This document shows, one piece after another, positions 1-8,508 of a DNA stretch of 64,000 bases. A model generated the notes under the pieces. That model searched no databases. It was not told the DNA's origin and saw nothing but the letters and a program-made list of their open reading frames with translations. Source of the stretch: Klebsiella michiganensis (GTDB taxonomy: Bacteria > Pseudomonadota > Gammaproteobacteria > Enterobacterales > Enterobacteriaceae); the NCBI GenBank assembly GCA_000963575.1, contig CP011077.1, forward strand, positions 2,976,001-3,040,000. The letters run 5' to 3'. Every line of letters starts with the position of its first letter. Position 1 is the stretch's first letter. The position numbers and the translations under genes were made by a program.

Positions 1-364
1 CTTTGGCTTCCAGCGTCTGCGGCGCGATAGCCGCGCTAAAACTATGGGCCCGCACCGCATGGGCTACGTCGTCATACCGCTCGCGGGGGAAATCCGGGAA
101 ATGCGTTTCAAGAATGCGCAGCGTTTCCTGCGCGGCCTTTGTGGAGGCCAGGTGGCGCTCCGGGTGGTTCTTTGGCAAGTTAACAATGTCGTGGAAATAG
201 CAGGCGGTCAGCACCACCAGCCTGTCCGCCTCCGTCCCTTCCATAATATGCTGGGCGGTTTTCCATACGCGCCGGAAATGCGCCACGTCATGGGCTTTGT
301 CATCCTGCGCCCAGTTCTCAATCAGATACTGCTCAAACTGCTGCTGCCAGCGGGCAATCGGCAT
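1..364 (-). CDS. yedJ: HD-domain phosphohydrolase, YedJ-like (3' end outside window)
   Basis: The reading frame starts at the ATG at 364 and runs off the left edge, giving about 121 N-terminal residues. Visible landmarks are HDVAHFRRVW, then CYFHDIV (the HD metal-binding pair), and AHSFSAAIAPQT. This order and spacing match the YedJ branch of the HD phosphohydrolase superfamily, which binds divalent metal and is thought to hydrolyse phosphorylated small molecules; its substrate is not established. It lies in the same direction as the PTS operon upstream of it, with a 49-bp gap. YedJ is a core enterobacterial gene, so this marks conserved backbone. Confidence 0.85.
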   Translation of the reverse strand, partial: MPIARWQQQFEQYLIENWAQDDKAHDVAHFRRVWKTAQHIMEGTEADRLVVLTACYFHDIVNLPKNHPERHLASTKAAQETLRILETHFPDFPRERYDDVAHAVRAHSFSAAIAPQTLEAK

Positions 365-413
365 ACACGTACTCCCGTTCTCGTGAAAAGCGCCAGTCTG
401 AGTATAACCAGAT

Positions 414-1952
414 TTATGACAATATTATGACCTGCTCGCGGAGCACATCCGCCACGCTTTGTGCCGTCGCCGCGCTCAGCAACTTCTCGCGGAAGGATTC
501 ATGCATCAGCTGCCGGGCTAAAACTGAGAAAATCCGCATATGCTGCGCCTGCTCCTGGTCGCTGAGCGTCAGCATAATCACCAGTTGTACCTCCACGTCA
601 TCTCCCCAGTCCAGCGGGTCTGCCAGCCGCAGGACAGAAATACTGCTGCGGGAGATCGCGGCAGACTTGCAGTGTGGAATGGCAATGGAAAAGCCCAGCG
701 CGGTGGTAAAGACCGCCTCACGCTGCCAGATAGCCTGCTCGGCAAGCGTCGCGGAGGCCGCCCGCCGCTGAACCTCAAGATTATCCGTCAGCCGTTTAAT
801 CACCTCGTGCTTATCACGAAGTTTTTCATCCATAAACACCAGCGCAGGGCTGACCATGCCCTCATCTTCGTTGGTGACCACAGCAGTGAGTTTTTTGCAC
901 TCCAGCTCGTACCAGCGATGCGCCACGCCATCAGGTGCCGCCAGCACAAAACCGTGCCCGGCGCCAAGCAAGTACTGCCCTGCCCCAGCGGCAAAAAGCG
1001 GTTTCGTCGAGTCCAGGCATAATAACGGCGTCGAAAATACCCGAGCGAGTATAGCGGTATGGGATGTTTCGCCGCCCGTCGGCATCACAATGCCCCGCAG
1101 GAATGGTCCGCGCAGCAGTAATAGCTGACCTGGCGTTAGTACGTCATCGCCAATGACCAGCGCGGCTTCATCCAGTTGCGGCAGCCCCAGCCGCGGGTCA
1201 CCGGTCAGTTCGGCCGCAACCCGCAGGCCCAAATCAAAAACATCCAGCTCCCGCTGACGCAAGTATTCACTGCCGCTTTGCCGGAAGGGCTCACGCAGTA
1301 AGTCCACCGCTTTAGCGAGCGCGGCCAGCGCATTGCGGGCATCTCCCCCGTGGAGCAGGCACTCCTCAACGGTTTCATCCTCCAGGAGCTGACTTTGCGC
1401 CTCCAGGATCTGCGCCGCCTCGTCCGCTTGATGGCGGATATCTTCCCGTAAATGCTGTCGCGCTGCCCGCAGGGCGGCGGTCAGATGCTGTTGCTGAATG
1501 GAAGAAGATTCCTCATCGTAGCGCCACGCCAGCGCGTGGAGATCGACCTGGGCAAAAAAGACGGCCTTTGCCAGCGCAGCCCCGGGGCTCACGCCCTTCC
1601 CTTGCCAGACGGGGGATCCACTTCGGGAAAGAAACACCGGCAGCGGCCGATCTTCTTCCACGGAGACCGCCAGCGGCGTGTCACTCTGCGCGAATTCATG
1701 CTCAATAAAATGGCCGAGCGCCTGCCGGGCCGCCTGCTCGTCAGGGCCCTCTATCAGCAACTGACACTCGTCGTCCCGGGCAACATCCGCGCCCACCAGG
1801 GCCAGAACGCGCTTTGCGTCGCCCCGGCGTGATTTAGTCTGGTTTACCAGCGTAACCGAGGAAATAAAGCGTGAGGCCTGCCGCTCAAGCGCGCTGGCCG
1901 GCCTGGCGTGAAGCCCGTTCACGAGCGGGCAACGAAATAACAATGTCTGCAT
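414..1952 (-). CDS. PTS multiphosphoryl protein HPr-EI(N)-EIIA lacking the PEP-binding domain
   Basis: A 512-residue phosphotransferase fusion. Residues 1-90 are HPr-like with GLHARPAS (His15). Residues about 115-350 match the N-terminal phosphohistidine half of Enzyme I, with GGETSHTAILAR (His298). Residues about 360-512 are a fructose-type EIIA with IAIPHCKS (His427). FrwA/FryA-type multiphosphoryl proteins carry the whole of Enzyme I, including a C-terminal PEP-binding barrel of roughly 300 residues. Here EIIA follows the EI-N domain directly and that barrel is missing. The protein therefore should not use PEP itself and presumably takes phosphate from cellular HPr or EI and relays it to the adjacent IIB. 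It is the last gene of the IIB-IIC-mannosidase operon and starts 12 bp after the mannosidase stop. Confidence 0.88.
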   Translation of the reverse strand: MQTLLFRCPLVNGLHARPASALERQASRFISSVTLVNQTKSRRGDAKRVLALVGADVARDDECQLLIEGPDEQAARQALGHFIEHEFAQSDTPLAVSVEEDRPLPVFLSRSGSPVWQGKGVSPGAALAKAVFFAQVDLHALAWRYDEESSSIQQQHLTAALRAARQHLREDIRHQADEAAQILEAQSQLLEDETVEECLLHGGDARNALAALAKAVDLLREPFRQSGSEYLRQRELDVFDLGLRVAAELTGDPRLGLPQLDEAALVIGDDVLTPGQLLLLRGPFLRGIVMPTGGETSHTAILARVFSTPLLCLDSTKPLFAAGAGQYLLGAGHGFVLAAPDGVAHRWYELECKKLTAVVTNEDEGMVSPALVFMDEKLRDKHEVIKRLTDNLEVQRRAASATLAEQAIWQREAVFTTALGFSIAIPHCKSAAISRSSISVLRLADPLDWGDDVEVQLVIMLTLSDQEQAQHMRIFSVLARQLMHESFREKLLSAATAQSVADVLREQVIILS

Positions 1953-1964
1953 GTGGATAGCCCC

Positions 1965-4553
1965 TTATTCAAATGAGCGAATTAGCCAGGAAACCGGAGT
2001 GCCTGCTTCGACCGAGCTCGTTGGCGTGGCCGGTATTTCCGCCAGCGTGACCTGCTGCGGCGTACCGCTGGTTTTCGGGGGAAGGTTTTCCTGCACGGTC
2101 AGGCCTGGGTTCCAGCCCCTGAGCACCAGCGCCTCTTCGTTTTGCGCTTTTTTCAGGGTGCTGAAATGCAGGCCGCTCTCCCAGCTCAATACGCTGAAGT
2201 ACGACGGAAAGGCTTTCCCGTGAGGATTGGTGCGAAAACGCGACCAGCCAGAATCCAGGTAGCCAGCAGCCGGCGAGCGCCACTGCTCCACCGTCTGCCA
2301 GAAGGCCGGGCTTTGCCCGTTGTCCATCGGCATCACGGCAAAGTGGAACGCGTGACGACCGGGAATTTGTGAATCAGGCGAAGGCAGCACCATGCCCGAT
2401 GCCCTGCCGGGCCGCCATTCCAGCGCGGGGCGCCCCAGCCAACCCACGCTGCGGAACAGGGTAATAGCCAGCGTGTCCGGCTGCCCGACGGGAATTTCGT
2501 ATTCCCGCATCCCGGCAGTTACTACCCCAAGACCACGCTGCGCGTGATGCATCATCACCAGACTTTGCATCGGCCACAGCGAGGCGGGTGCTTCCGTCCA
2601 GTTTTCCTGCTGCCAGACCGCGAGCGTGCGAGGAATATTTTCACGTTCGATCAGGCCAAAAGGCTGATCGGCAAAATGGGTGGCCTGATGCACGCCGGTC
2701 GGCAGCTCAACCTGCAAACGGTGATCGCGCAGCGTGTTGTTCACTTCAAGCTCAACATCCAGCCAGGCGCTGTCGTGCGGCAGGGAGAGCGTCATCACCG
2801 CGTCAAGCCGCGCATCAAGCCGCCTTGCACGGCGTGAATCTGCATCCGCCGGTGCAGGGATTTGTAGCCTGAGCTGCAGGCTGTCTTTAAGTACGCCGCG
2901 AGTAAGAATGGCCCGCTGCAGGCAGCCTTCACTGCCAATCTTCCAGTCAACCGCCGGCGGGGAGTAGTTATAGTTGTCCCCTGCGTCTTCGCCGTCGACC
3001 AGCCGCAGAATGTGCGGGTATACCTCGCCGGTTCGCTTATCGGTCAGCGTAAGCTCTCCGGCGTTGTTCTCCAGCCGCAGCCAGGCGTTCTCCAGGCAAT
3101 CGCTCTCCCTGGCAGGGGTCTTAAACCCAGCGGCTTCCCCTTCCTGCAGGTAAAAGGTTTTATAGCCACAGGCGGGCAGCGCCCGCGCCTCCAGCAAAAT
3201 ATGGCATTTACGGAACCAGGTGGTTGTCGTGCTGTTGGAAAGCTCCTGCACAACCAGCGACATATCCTGCGGCTCTTCGTGCAGCATCTGCCAGCGGCAA
3301 GGATTACCCCCGCTATCCACGATGCGAAAATCCTCTTCCGGCGTATACAGCGTGAGGCTAACCTGGGTATCTCGCTGCGCAGGCAGCGGGTTAAAGACCA
3401 CGATTTTTTTCCCGTGCTGGCTCGCCTCGATCCCTTCCGCCAACATTTTCATATTCAGATCAAATAACTGGGCGGCACTCTCTTTGCCGGACAGTAAACG
3501 CCCCTTCACCATCTGGTTCACCCGGTCTGAATTGCAGCCGCCGATGCTGTCGTGGGCGTGAGATTGCATGGCATCCCGCCAGATCTGCTCCACCGTCTGC
3601 TGCGGATAAGGCAGCCCCAGCCGCCAGTTCAGCGCCAGTAAGGGTTCCAGCGTCTGGCTGACAAACTGTTCCAGCGAGGCATTGAGCTGCTTAATATCCG
3701 CCCGGGTTGAGAAAATCCCGCGATGGATACGCATGTATTTGGGGCTGAGCAGCTCGCCGCGCCAGACAGGCAAAGTGTGTTGATCATCGCGCAGCGCGGC
3801 GAAGAAATCACTGAAGCTGCTGCGCCTGAAAGAGTATTCACTCTGGATGGCATTCAACTTTTCCAGCGCGCCGGGCACCGCATATTCGAAGGGCGATTGA
3901 TCGTTCCCATTGGGGAGCAAAAGATGATTTGTGGCAGAAAACCGAGCCTGTTTTTCCAGAATCGGCGGTAATTTTTCAGCCAGTTCCAGCGCAGCCGTTG
4001 GTAGCCACTTTGCGCAGCCGTAACCCCAGGGCAGCACGGCGGCAAGCACCTGCTGCCCGCCCTGCGCCTGCCAGCAAAATTCACTGGTCGGGACGTCATG
4101 CTCACACCACCCGCGCCAGAGCACCGCGCTGTCGATGGCAAACTCGCTTAAAAACATCGGCAGTTGCGCGCTTTGCCCGAAAGAGTCAGGCACATAGCCG
4201 ACCGGCATATAGCTCCCCCAGGCTTTACAGTCCGCCAGCCCAAGCAGCAAATTGCGGGTAATTGACTCTGCCCCCACCACCAGAAAGTCGCTTTGCGTGT
4301 ACCATGGGCCAATCAGTACGCGCCCCTCGGTAATCAATTTTTGCAGGCGCGATTGGTGCTCTGGTGCCACCTGTAAAAAATCCTCCAGCATCACCGTTTG
4401 ACCATCTAAAATAAACGGCCCCAGCGCTTCGTCCTGCTCCAGCCGGGTGATTAAATCCAGCATAAAATAATAAAGCACGACCTTTGAATCGTTCTCGGTG
4501 AAATACCACTCTCTGTCCCAGTGCGTGTGCTGAATCAAATGCACAATCTTCAT
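1965..4553 (-). CDS. mngB: alpha-mannosidase, glycoside hydrolase family 38 (MngB-like)
   Basis: 862 residues, close to E. coli MngB (about 877). The N-terminus has the GH38 metal-binding signature QHTHWDREWY. GYVPDSFGQSAQLP near residue 120 carries the candidate catalytic Asp nucleophile. SHAHDSIGGC supplies a further zinc ligand. The C-terminal half is the beta-rich GH38 domain. MngB hydrolyses 2-O-(6-phospho-alpha-mannosyl)-D-glycerate to mannose 6-phosphate and glycerate in the cytoplasm. Lying between PTS subunits, this enzyme most likely cleaves the sugar phosphate that IIB/IIC deliver. Mannosylglycerate is the best guess but other alpha-mannosides are possible, since the transporter is split rather than the MngA fusion. 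Confidence 0.85.
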   Translation of the reverse strand: MKIVHLIQHTHWDREWYFTENDSKVVLYYFMLDLITRLEQDEALGPFILDGQTVMLEDFLQVAPEHQSRLQKLITEGRVLIGPWYTQSDFLVVGAESITRNLLLGLADCKAWGSYMPVGYVPDSFGQSAQLPMFLSEFAIDSAVLWRGWCEHDVPTSEFCWQAQGGQQVLAAVLPWGYGCAKWLPTAALELAEKLPPILEKQARFSATNHLLLPNGNDQSPFEYAVPGALEKLNAIQSEYSFRRSSFSDFFAALRDDQHTLPVWRGELLSPKYMRIHRGIFSTRADIKQLNASLEQFVSQTLEPLLALNWRLGLPYPQQTVEQIWRDAMQSHAHDSIGGCNSDRVNQMVKGRLLSGKESAAQLFDLNMKMLAEGIEASQHGKKIVVFNPLPAQRDTQVSLTLYTPEEDFRIVDSGGNPCRWQMLHEEPQDMSLVVQELSNSTTTTWFRKCHILLEARALPACGYKTFYLQEGEAAGFKTPARESDCLENAWLRLENNAGELTLTDKRTGEVYPHILRLVDGEDAGDNYNYSPPAVDWKIGSEGCLQRAILTRGVLKDSLQLRLQIPAPADADSRRARRLDARLDAVMTLSLPHDSAWLDVELEVNNTLRDHRLQVELPTGVHQATHFADQPFGLIERENIPRTLAVWQQENWTEAPASLWPMQSLVMMHHAQRGLGVVTAGMREYEIPVGQPDTLAITLFRSVGWLGRPALEWRPGRASGMVLPSPDSQIPGRHAFHFAVMPMDNGQSPAFWQTVEQWRSPAAGYLDSGWSRFRTNPHGKAFPSYFSVLSWESGLHFSTLKKAQNEEALVLRGWNPGLTVQENLPPKTSGTPQQVTLAEIPATPTSSVEAGTPVSWLIRSFE

Positions 4554-4662
4554 AACGTCACCTTATTGAAGGCTGAAACTGTGAATTAACGGCGTAACCG
4601 TCCCCGGCATGAAATACCGCAAAATACACACGCCAGACAGCCTGAAATAAATTAGCCGATCG

Positions 4663-5778
4663 CTAACGGCCCACTTTAAATTTAGGCACGGCCGCCGAAG
4701 GTTTATTTTCAACGACGCTTTCACCGCGAAACACTAATAACGATCCTACGGCAATGATCCCCGCGCCGACGGCAATAGACAGCACATAGATGGGCCATTT
4801 ATCCACCGCCAGCCAGCCGTAAAAACCTGAAATCGGCGCATGGTTTACCGCCCCCAGCCCAACCGCCAGCGCGGCCCCGGTAGCCGAGCCCGCCACGTTG
4901 ATAATGATAATTTTGGGGTTTGCCAGCGCGAAGGGAATAGCGCCTTCAGACACGCCAATCAGACCCATCAGCGTCGAGGCCTTCCCCGCTTCACGCAGCG
5001 AAATCGGGAAGCGTTTAGCCCAGATAAGCGTCGCAATGCCAAGACCAATCGGCGGGACGATAATCGCCACCTGCGCGGCGGTATTGGGGTCGTAAATTCC
5101 CGAGGCCAGCAGCGCCATCGCGGTGGTGACCGCCGCCTTGTTCACCGGGCCGCCCAGGTCAAAGCCCACCATCCCGCCCACGACCGCGGCGAGAATGATT
5201 TTGTTCGTCCCGGACATCGCCAGCAGCCAGGTTTCCATCCCGTGGTTCAGCGCCGCCAGTGGGCCACCAATAATAAACGCCATCACCATGCAGGTCAGCA
5301 GCGTGCCGCCGACGGGCAGAATAAAAATAGGCCCGGCAGAGGCCAGTGCCGCAGGCAGTTTGATCCAGGCTGCCAGCGCCCGAACGATGTAGCCCGCGAC
5401 AAAACCGGCGGCAAGCGCCCCAAGAAATCCTGTCCCAAGGCTGCTGGCCAGCAGGCCACCCACCATCCCCGGCGCCAGGCCAGGTTTATTGGCAATGGCA
5501 AAGCTGATATACCCGGCGACGACCGGCAGCATCAGCGACAGCGCCAGGCCGCCAAACCCGTCAAATTTATGCAGCATCTGCACAATGATGCTCGCCGCCT
5601 GGGCATGGCTGGCATCCCATATATTATCAATGCCATAGAGCGAAGCGCCGATGCGCGCGATACCCATGATCACCGCCCCGGCAATGACAAACGGCAGCAT
5701 CCATGACACCCCGGTCATAATGGCATTTTTGACCTCTTTGCCGGGGGATATCCCCGTCTCCGCCTTGAATTTAGCCAT
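4663..5778 (-). CDS. PTS fructose-type permease subunit IIC
   Basis: 371 residues with about nine to ten hydrophobic segments. The IIC landmarks are ISPGKEVKNAIMTGVSWMLP at the N-terminus, a GGPVNKAAVTTAMALLASG loop, and IGVSEGAIPFA near residue 275, the conserved substrate-binding segment of fructose-family IIC proteins. It forms the inner-membrane channel that phosphorylates its sugar during import using phosphate from IIB. Its start overlaps the end of the IIB gene by 8 bp, which suggests translational coupling. It resembles FrwC/FryC. The substrate is inferred from the downstream alpha-mannosidase. Confidence 0.9.
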   Translation of the reverse strand: MAKFKAETGISPGKEVKNAIMTGVSWMLPFVIAGAVIMGIARIGASLYGIDNIWDASHAQAASIIVQMLHKFDGFGGLALSLMLPVVAGYISFAIANKPGLAPGMVGGLLASSLGTGFLGALAAGFVAGYIVRALAAWIKLPAALASAGPIFILPVGGTLLTCMVMAFIIGGPLAALNHGMETWLLAMSGTNKIILAAVVGGMVGFDLGGPVNKAAVTTAMALLASGIYDPNTAAQVAIIVPPIGLGIATLIWAKRFPISLREAGKASTLMGLIGVSEGAIPFALANPKIIIINVAGSATGAALAVGLGAVNHAPISGFYGWLAVDKWPIYVLSIAVGAGIIAVGSLLVFRGESVVENKPSAAVPKFKVGR

Positions 5779-6085
5779 TTGCTATCTCCGTCTCTATCGC
5801 CTCAAACACCGCCTCGCCAAACTTGATAGGATCGGCCACGCTGCATTCCAGTTTCATCATGCCGTCAAAACGTTCCTGGCCGGTAATTGCCACATCAGCG
5901 GCAAGAATAACCGCGTCGGCCCGGGCAAGGTCGTCGGCGGTAATTTCGTTTTCGACCCCCATGCTGCCCTGAGTTTCGACTTTCACCTCATGACCGCGCC
6001 GCTGACCAACCAGGGCCAGCGCCTCCGCAGCCATATAGGTATGGGCGACGCCCGTAGGGCAAGCTGCAACACAAACGATATACAT
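5771..6085 (-). CDS. PTS fructose-type phosphocarrier subunit IIB
   Basis: 104 residues. The N-terminal CPTGVAHTYMAAEAL is the fructose-family IIB active loop; the Cys (residue 9) is phosphorylated by IIA and passes phosphate to the sugar bound by IIC. Length and motif are canonical for a free-standing IIB. It is the first gene of the operon IIB-IIC-mngB-HPr/EIN/IIA. A strong hairpin with a U-run lies only about 30 bp upstream of its start, so transcription into the operon may be attenuated or start downstream of it. Confidence 0.9.
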   Translation of the reverse strand: MYIVCVAACPTGVAHTYMAAEALALVGQRRGHEVKVETQGSMGVENEITADDLARADAVILAADVAITGQERFDGMMKLECSVADPIKFGEAVFEAIETEIANG

Positions 6086-6112
6086 AACAACTCCTTATCT
6101 GGCTGAAGAGAG

Positions 6113-6154
6113 GCAATAAAAAAAGCACAATGGCTGAAAAGCGCATTGTGCTTT
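6113..6154 (-). terminator. Rho-independent hairpin upstream of IIB, possible attenuator
   Basis: An 11-bp perfect stem (AAAGCACAATG at 6122-6132 pairs with CATTGTGCTTT at 6144-6154) is followed on the minus strand by a T-run of six. It lies inside the 5' region of the PTS operon, about 28 bp before the IIB start, so it either terminates a leader transcript or is read through under control. No antiterminator fold was identified by eye. Confidence 0.7.
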
Positions 6155-6636
6155 GGGGACGAACAAGGGCCAGCATCGCGGCGTCTCCGGCATCACCGCC
6201 CGCGTGGAGACACATCATCAACTGATGCAGGCTGGAAATACGGCACAGGAACGAAAGCTCATAGCGTTTGCGAACGGCCAGACGGCGCGGACGCGCAACG
6301 GTATGCCCCGTTCTTAATGACGGAGAATAGGGATAGCGAAGTGAATGATAGAGATCTCCGGCGCGGCACCAGAGCCGGGACCAATTAACGGTGCAGGCAT
6401 TATCCAGTGAATCAGAATAAACTGAGTCGTCTTTTTCCAGTTCGCTCACGGTATTTAACCAGCAGCTGTTATTCAACCAAACGCGTGCCTTGCTGCCAAA
6501 CATCAGCAACATAAAGCGGCTCAGCGTTATGATTCGAACAATATAAGCGTGCATGGTTTCTCCCATAAATCTTTCCGCAGTGTAGACAGTTCGAAAAATA
6601 ACAAACGTGACTTTACGCACAGTTATATAAATACAA
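6155..6636 (-). other. leader/intergenic region upstream of the PTS operon
   Basis: About 480 bp with no gene I can assign. On the minus strand a GGGAGA Shine-Dalgarno precedes an ATG at 6554. It opens a frame that runs through the 6113-6154 hairpin into IIB out of frame, ending at 5988. The predicted peptide resembles nothing I know and is Cys- and Trp-rich. It could be a regulatory leader ORF or chance. Confidence 0.35.
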
Positions 6637-6661
6637 AAACCCTCCTTTTAATGAGGGAAAA
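6637..6661 (-). terminator. weak hairpin terminator after the 90-aa membrane gene
   Basis: On the minus strand CCCTC, an 8-nt loop and GAGGG are followed by TTTTTG. The stem is only 5 bp. It lies about 145 bp past the stop of the gene at 6805. Confidence 0.4.
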
Positions 6662-6804
6662 ATAATCTGAGGCGTATCGAAAAATTTAATGCTGTCAGGG
6701 AAGAGAATGAGATAAATACGGCGGCAGACCAACGAAAAGTGTCAAACAGGAAGGGATACATCCTGAGCCACTCAAATGCAGGTGGCTCATTGGGAAATCT
6801 GGCT

Positions 6805-7077
6805 CTAACGCAGTCGGTTTTCTCTGGCTCGAACGGGATACGCACGCGGCCGGGTATACCAGGCTACCCAGCCCAGCACTGCCGCAACGGACCCGAGTAC
6901 CAGCAGCCCCATTAATGCGCCAAGCAATTTTCCGCTAAAGGTGCCCAAATCACCGCTGGTCACCCCGCTGACCACCCAAAAATAGCGAATCATCGCCCAA
7001 ACGATGTACAAACAAAAAGCATAAAACAGCCACAGCGCAATTTTGCCGCCGGGGCTGCGAGTTGGTTTCGCATCCAT
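6805..7077 (-). CDS. small inner-membrane protein of unknown function
   Basis: 90 residues when started at the ATG at 7077 (MDAKPTRSPGG...). The frame is open to 7161, but the upstream extension is Arg-rich and would cover a perfect CRP-type palindrome, so the shorter start is preferred. Two hydrophobic helices are visible (about residues 13-32 and 50-72), with a basic C-terminal tail RAYPVRARENRLR. An AGG lies about 9 nt before the start. I do not recognise the family. CRP control is inferred from the site about 70 bp upstream. Confidence 0.6.
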   Translation of the reverse strand: MDAKPTRSPGGKIALWLFYAFCLYIVWAMIRYFWVVSGVTSGDLGTFSGKLLGALMGLLVLGSVAAVLGWVAWYTRPRAYPVRARENRLR

Positions 7078-7146
7078 AACGTTCGACCTAACTTTTTCAA
7101 CTGGAACAAAAACGGGTTGTCGACGGCAGATCCCCGGCCGTCTTAA

Positions 7147-7162
7147 TGTGATTTTTATCACA
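7147..7162. promoter_or_regulatory. perfect CRP-type palindrome
   Basis: TGTGA, six bases, TCACA: an exact match to the CRP core consensus with the canonical 6-bp spacer. It lies about 70 bp upstream of the membrane-protein start at 7077, consistent with class I or II activation of that gene. Confidence 0.75.
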
Positions 7163-7322
7163 CTAACGTAGCAGATGAACCGTCTTAAGCGTTAAATTTT
7201 GTTTCAAATCAAAGCTTATGGGGCATAAATAGGCTTTGGCAGCAGGTTTTGATTTAGCTTAAGGAAAGTTCTTAATCGCGAGCGGCGGCTCTCTCCCAAA
7301 CAAGTACCAGGAACAAATCTTC

Positions 7323-7357
7323 CCCTCACCCTGGCCCTCTCCCCAAAGGGGAGAGGG
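7323..7357. repeat. palindromic repeat element, left flank
   Basis: CCCTCACCC-type sequence followed by the palindrome CCCTCTCCCC-aaa-GGGGAGAGGG. It is a hairpin element of a sort widely scattered in enterobacterial intergenic DNA. A related arm at 7733-7766 closes the tandem array. Confidence 0.6.
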
Positions 7358-7387
7358 GAAAACAACAGGTCAGAAGAGTAGGCTATC

Positions 7388-7759
7388 TGTTCCCTCTCTC
7401 TTCCAGGCGCACACAATTTGTTCCCTCTCCCTTCCTGGAGTACGCAATCTGTTCCCTCTCCCTTCCAGGAGCACGCAATCTGTTCCCTCTCCCTTCCAGG
7501 AGTACGCAATCTGTTCCCTCTCTCTTCCAGGCGCACACAATTTGTTCCCTCTCCCTTCCTGGAGTACGCAATTTGTTCTCTCTCCCTTCCAGGAGTACGC
7601 AATTTGTTCTCTCTCCCTTCCTGGAGTACGTAATCTGTTCCCTCTCCCTTCCAGGAGTACGCAATCTGTTCCCTCTCTCTTCCAGGAGTACGCAATCTGT
7701 TCCCTCTCCCTTCCAGGAGTACGCAATCTGTTCCCTCTCCCTTCCAGGGAGAGGGTTAG
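7388..7759. repeat. twelve-copy 31-bp tandem repeat
   Basis: The core TGTTC occurs at 7388, 7419, 7450, 7481, 7512, 7543, 7574, 7605, 7636, 7667, 7698 and 7729, an exact 31-bp period. Each unit is an arm of type CCCTCTCCCTTCCAGG plus AGTACGCAATCTG. Variants (CTCTCTTCCAGGCGCACAC, CTTCCTGGAG, CAATTTG) recur in units 1/5 and 2/6, so a four-unit (124-bp) block was duplicated. The last unit closes into a palindrome (GGGAGAGGG, then TTAGGGTGAGGG). Units abut without spacers, so this is not a CRISPR. Confidence 0.92.
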
Positions 7760-7767
7760 GGTGAGGG

Positions 7768-8020
7768 TAAAAAACGAGAGAACCGGGTATCAGGAAATGA
7801 CGATGATTCCCCGAGCCGTTTACAAGCCTGGGAGCGGGAACTGAAACTGAACGTAACCTTTACCGAACCGACAAAAAACCCGGTATTTTTAACCAAGAGG
7901 CAGTCTCTTGCTTAGAGAAAAAACGCAACTCAGGGAGAGAGATAGAAAATACCCTTTATTCTCTCCCTCAATATTCCCTCACTGAAATATAAACGAACAA
8001 ATTTAATTTCCACTCGCGGG
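7768..8020. other. intergenic, no gene seen
   Basis: About 250 bp between the tandem repeat and the mgtA leader promoter. I see no supported ORF, RNA gene or clear repeat. Confidence 0.5.
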
Positions 8021-8049
8021 TTGACAATAGTATTAGCCATGGGTAGATT
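8021..8049 (+). promoter_or_regulatory. candidate sigma-70 promoter for the mgtA leader
   Basis: TTGACA, a 17-bp spacer, then TAGATT (4/6 to the -10 consensus). If used, the transcript begins near 8056 and has a leader of about 770 nt before mgtA. Confidence 0.5.
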
Positions 8050-8115
8050 TCACGGGCCGAAGTTGCGGCCTTTCCTAACCTGACATAAGAGACTAATGGA
8101 TACTGAATTTAGTAG

Positions 8116-8145
8116 CTGCCCGAACATGGCCTTAATGGCGGTTCG
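8116..8145 (+). promoter_or_regulatory. leader hairpin upstream of mgtA
   Basis: CCCGAAC pairs with GTTCGGG around a 15-16-nt loop, just before an ATG at 8157 that opens a 66-codon frame. It is a likely structured element in the mgtA 5' leader. Confidence 0.4.
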
Positions 8146-8262
8146 GGAAAGTAAACATGAAATCGATTGTGATCACTTCTTCGTTTTGGTGTGTCTCGCC
8201 GGAGCCTGATGCTCTCGTGTTGTCCCACCTCGACCAGGGTTTTCACGGTCCCGAGGTGTGTT

Positions 8263-8508
8263 ATGAACTTCAAATCTACCCTTTTTCCTGGTGTCAAAAC
8301 AGTGACATCAACGCTGCGTGTCCGGCCGCCCCGCGATCGGGTGTTGTCCGCACGTAAAAAACAGTCAAACTCAATTTTCTCTTCGAAAATCAGTGAGTTG
8401 AATCAGCGCATCACCAACTGGCGTGTCAGTCCTGTCACCGGCCAGCTGGAGCGTCGCTGCAGCTTCTCTGACAGCGAAGACCCACAAAGTCGACCCTTCG
8501 TAGCCTGA
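8263..8508 (+). CDS. small basic ORF in the mgtA leader, hypothetical
   Basis: 81 codons from the ATG at 8263, preceded at good spacing by GAGGTG as Shine-Dalgarno. The peptide starts MNFKSTLFPGVKTV and is Arg/Ser-rich. I do not recognise it. mgt operons of enterobacteria often carry short leader ORFs that control readthrough by Mg2+ or amino-acid supply, so a leader-peptide role is possible, but no similarity to MgtL is apparent. A second overlapping frame (8157-8357) has a weaker ribosome site. Confidence 0.3.
   Translation: MNFKSTLFPGVKTVTSTLRVRPPRDRVLSARKKQSNSIFSSKISELNQRITNWRVSPVTGQLERRCSFSDSEDPQSRPFVA

Noticed and set aside
4840..5706. 288-codon plus-strand frame opposite PTS IIC
   Set aside because: It is an antisense shadow of a membrane protein with no start signal or similarity.
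7216..7726. Repeat-containing proteins encoded across the 31-bp array
   Set aside because: Because the unit is 31 bp with no stop codons, several frames on both strands are open; peptides are artefacts of the repeat.
7388..7759. CRISPR array
   Set aside because: The 31-bp units follow one another without unique spacers, and no cas genes are present.
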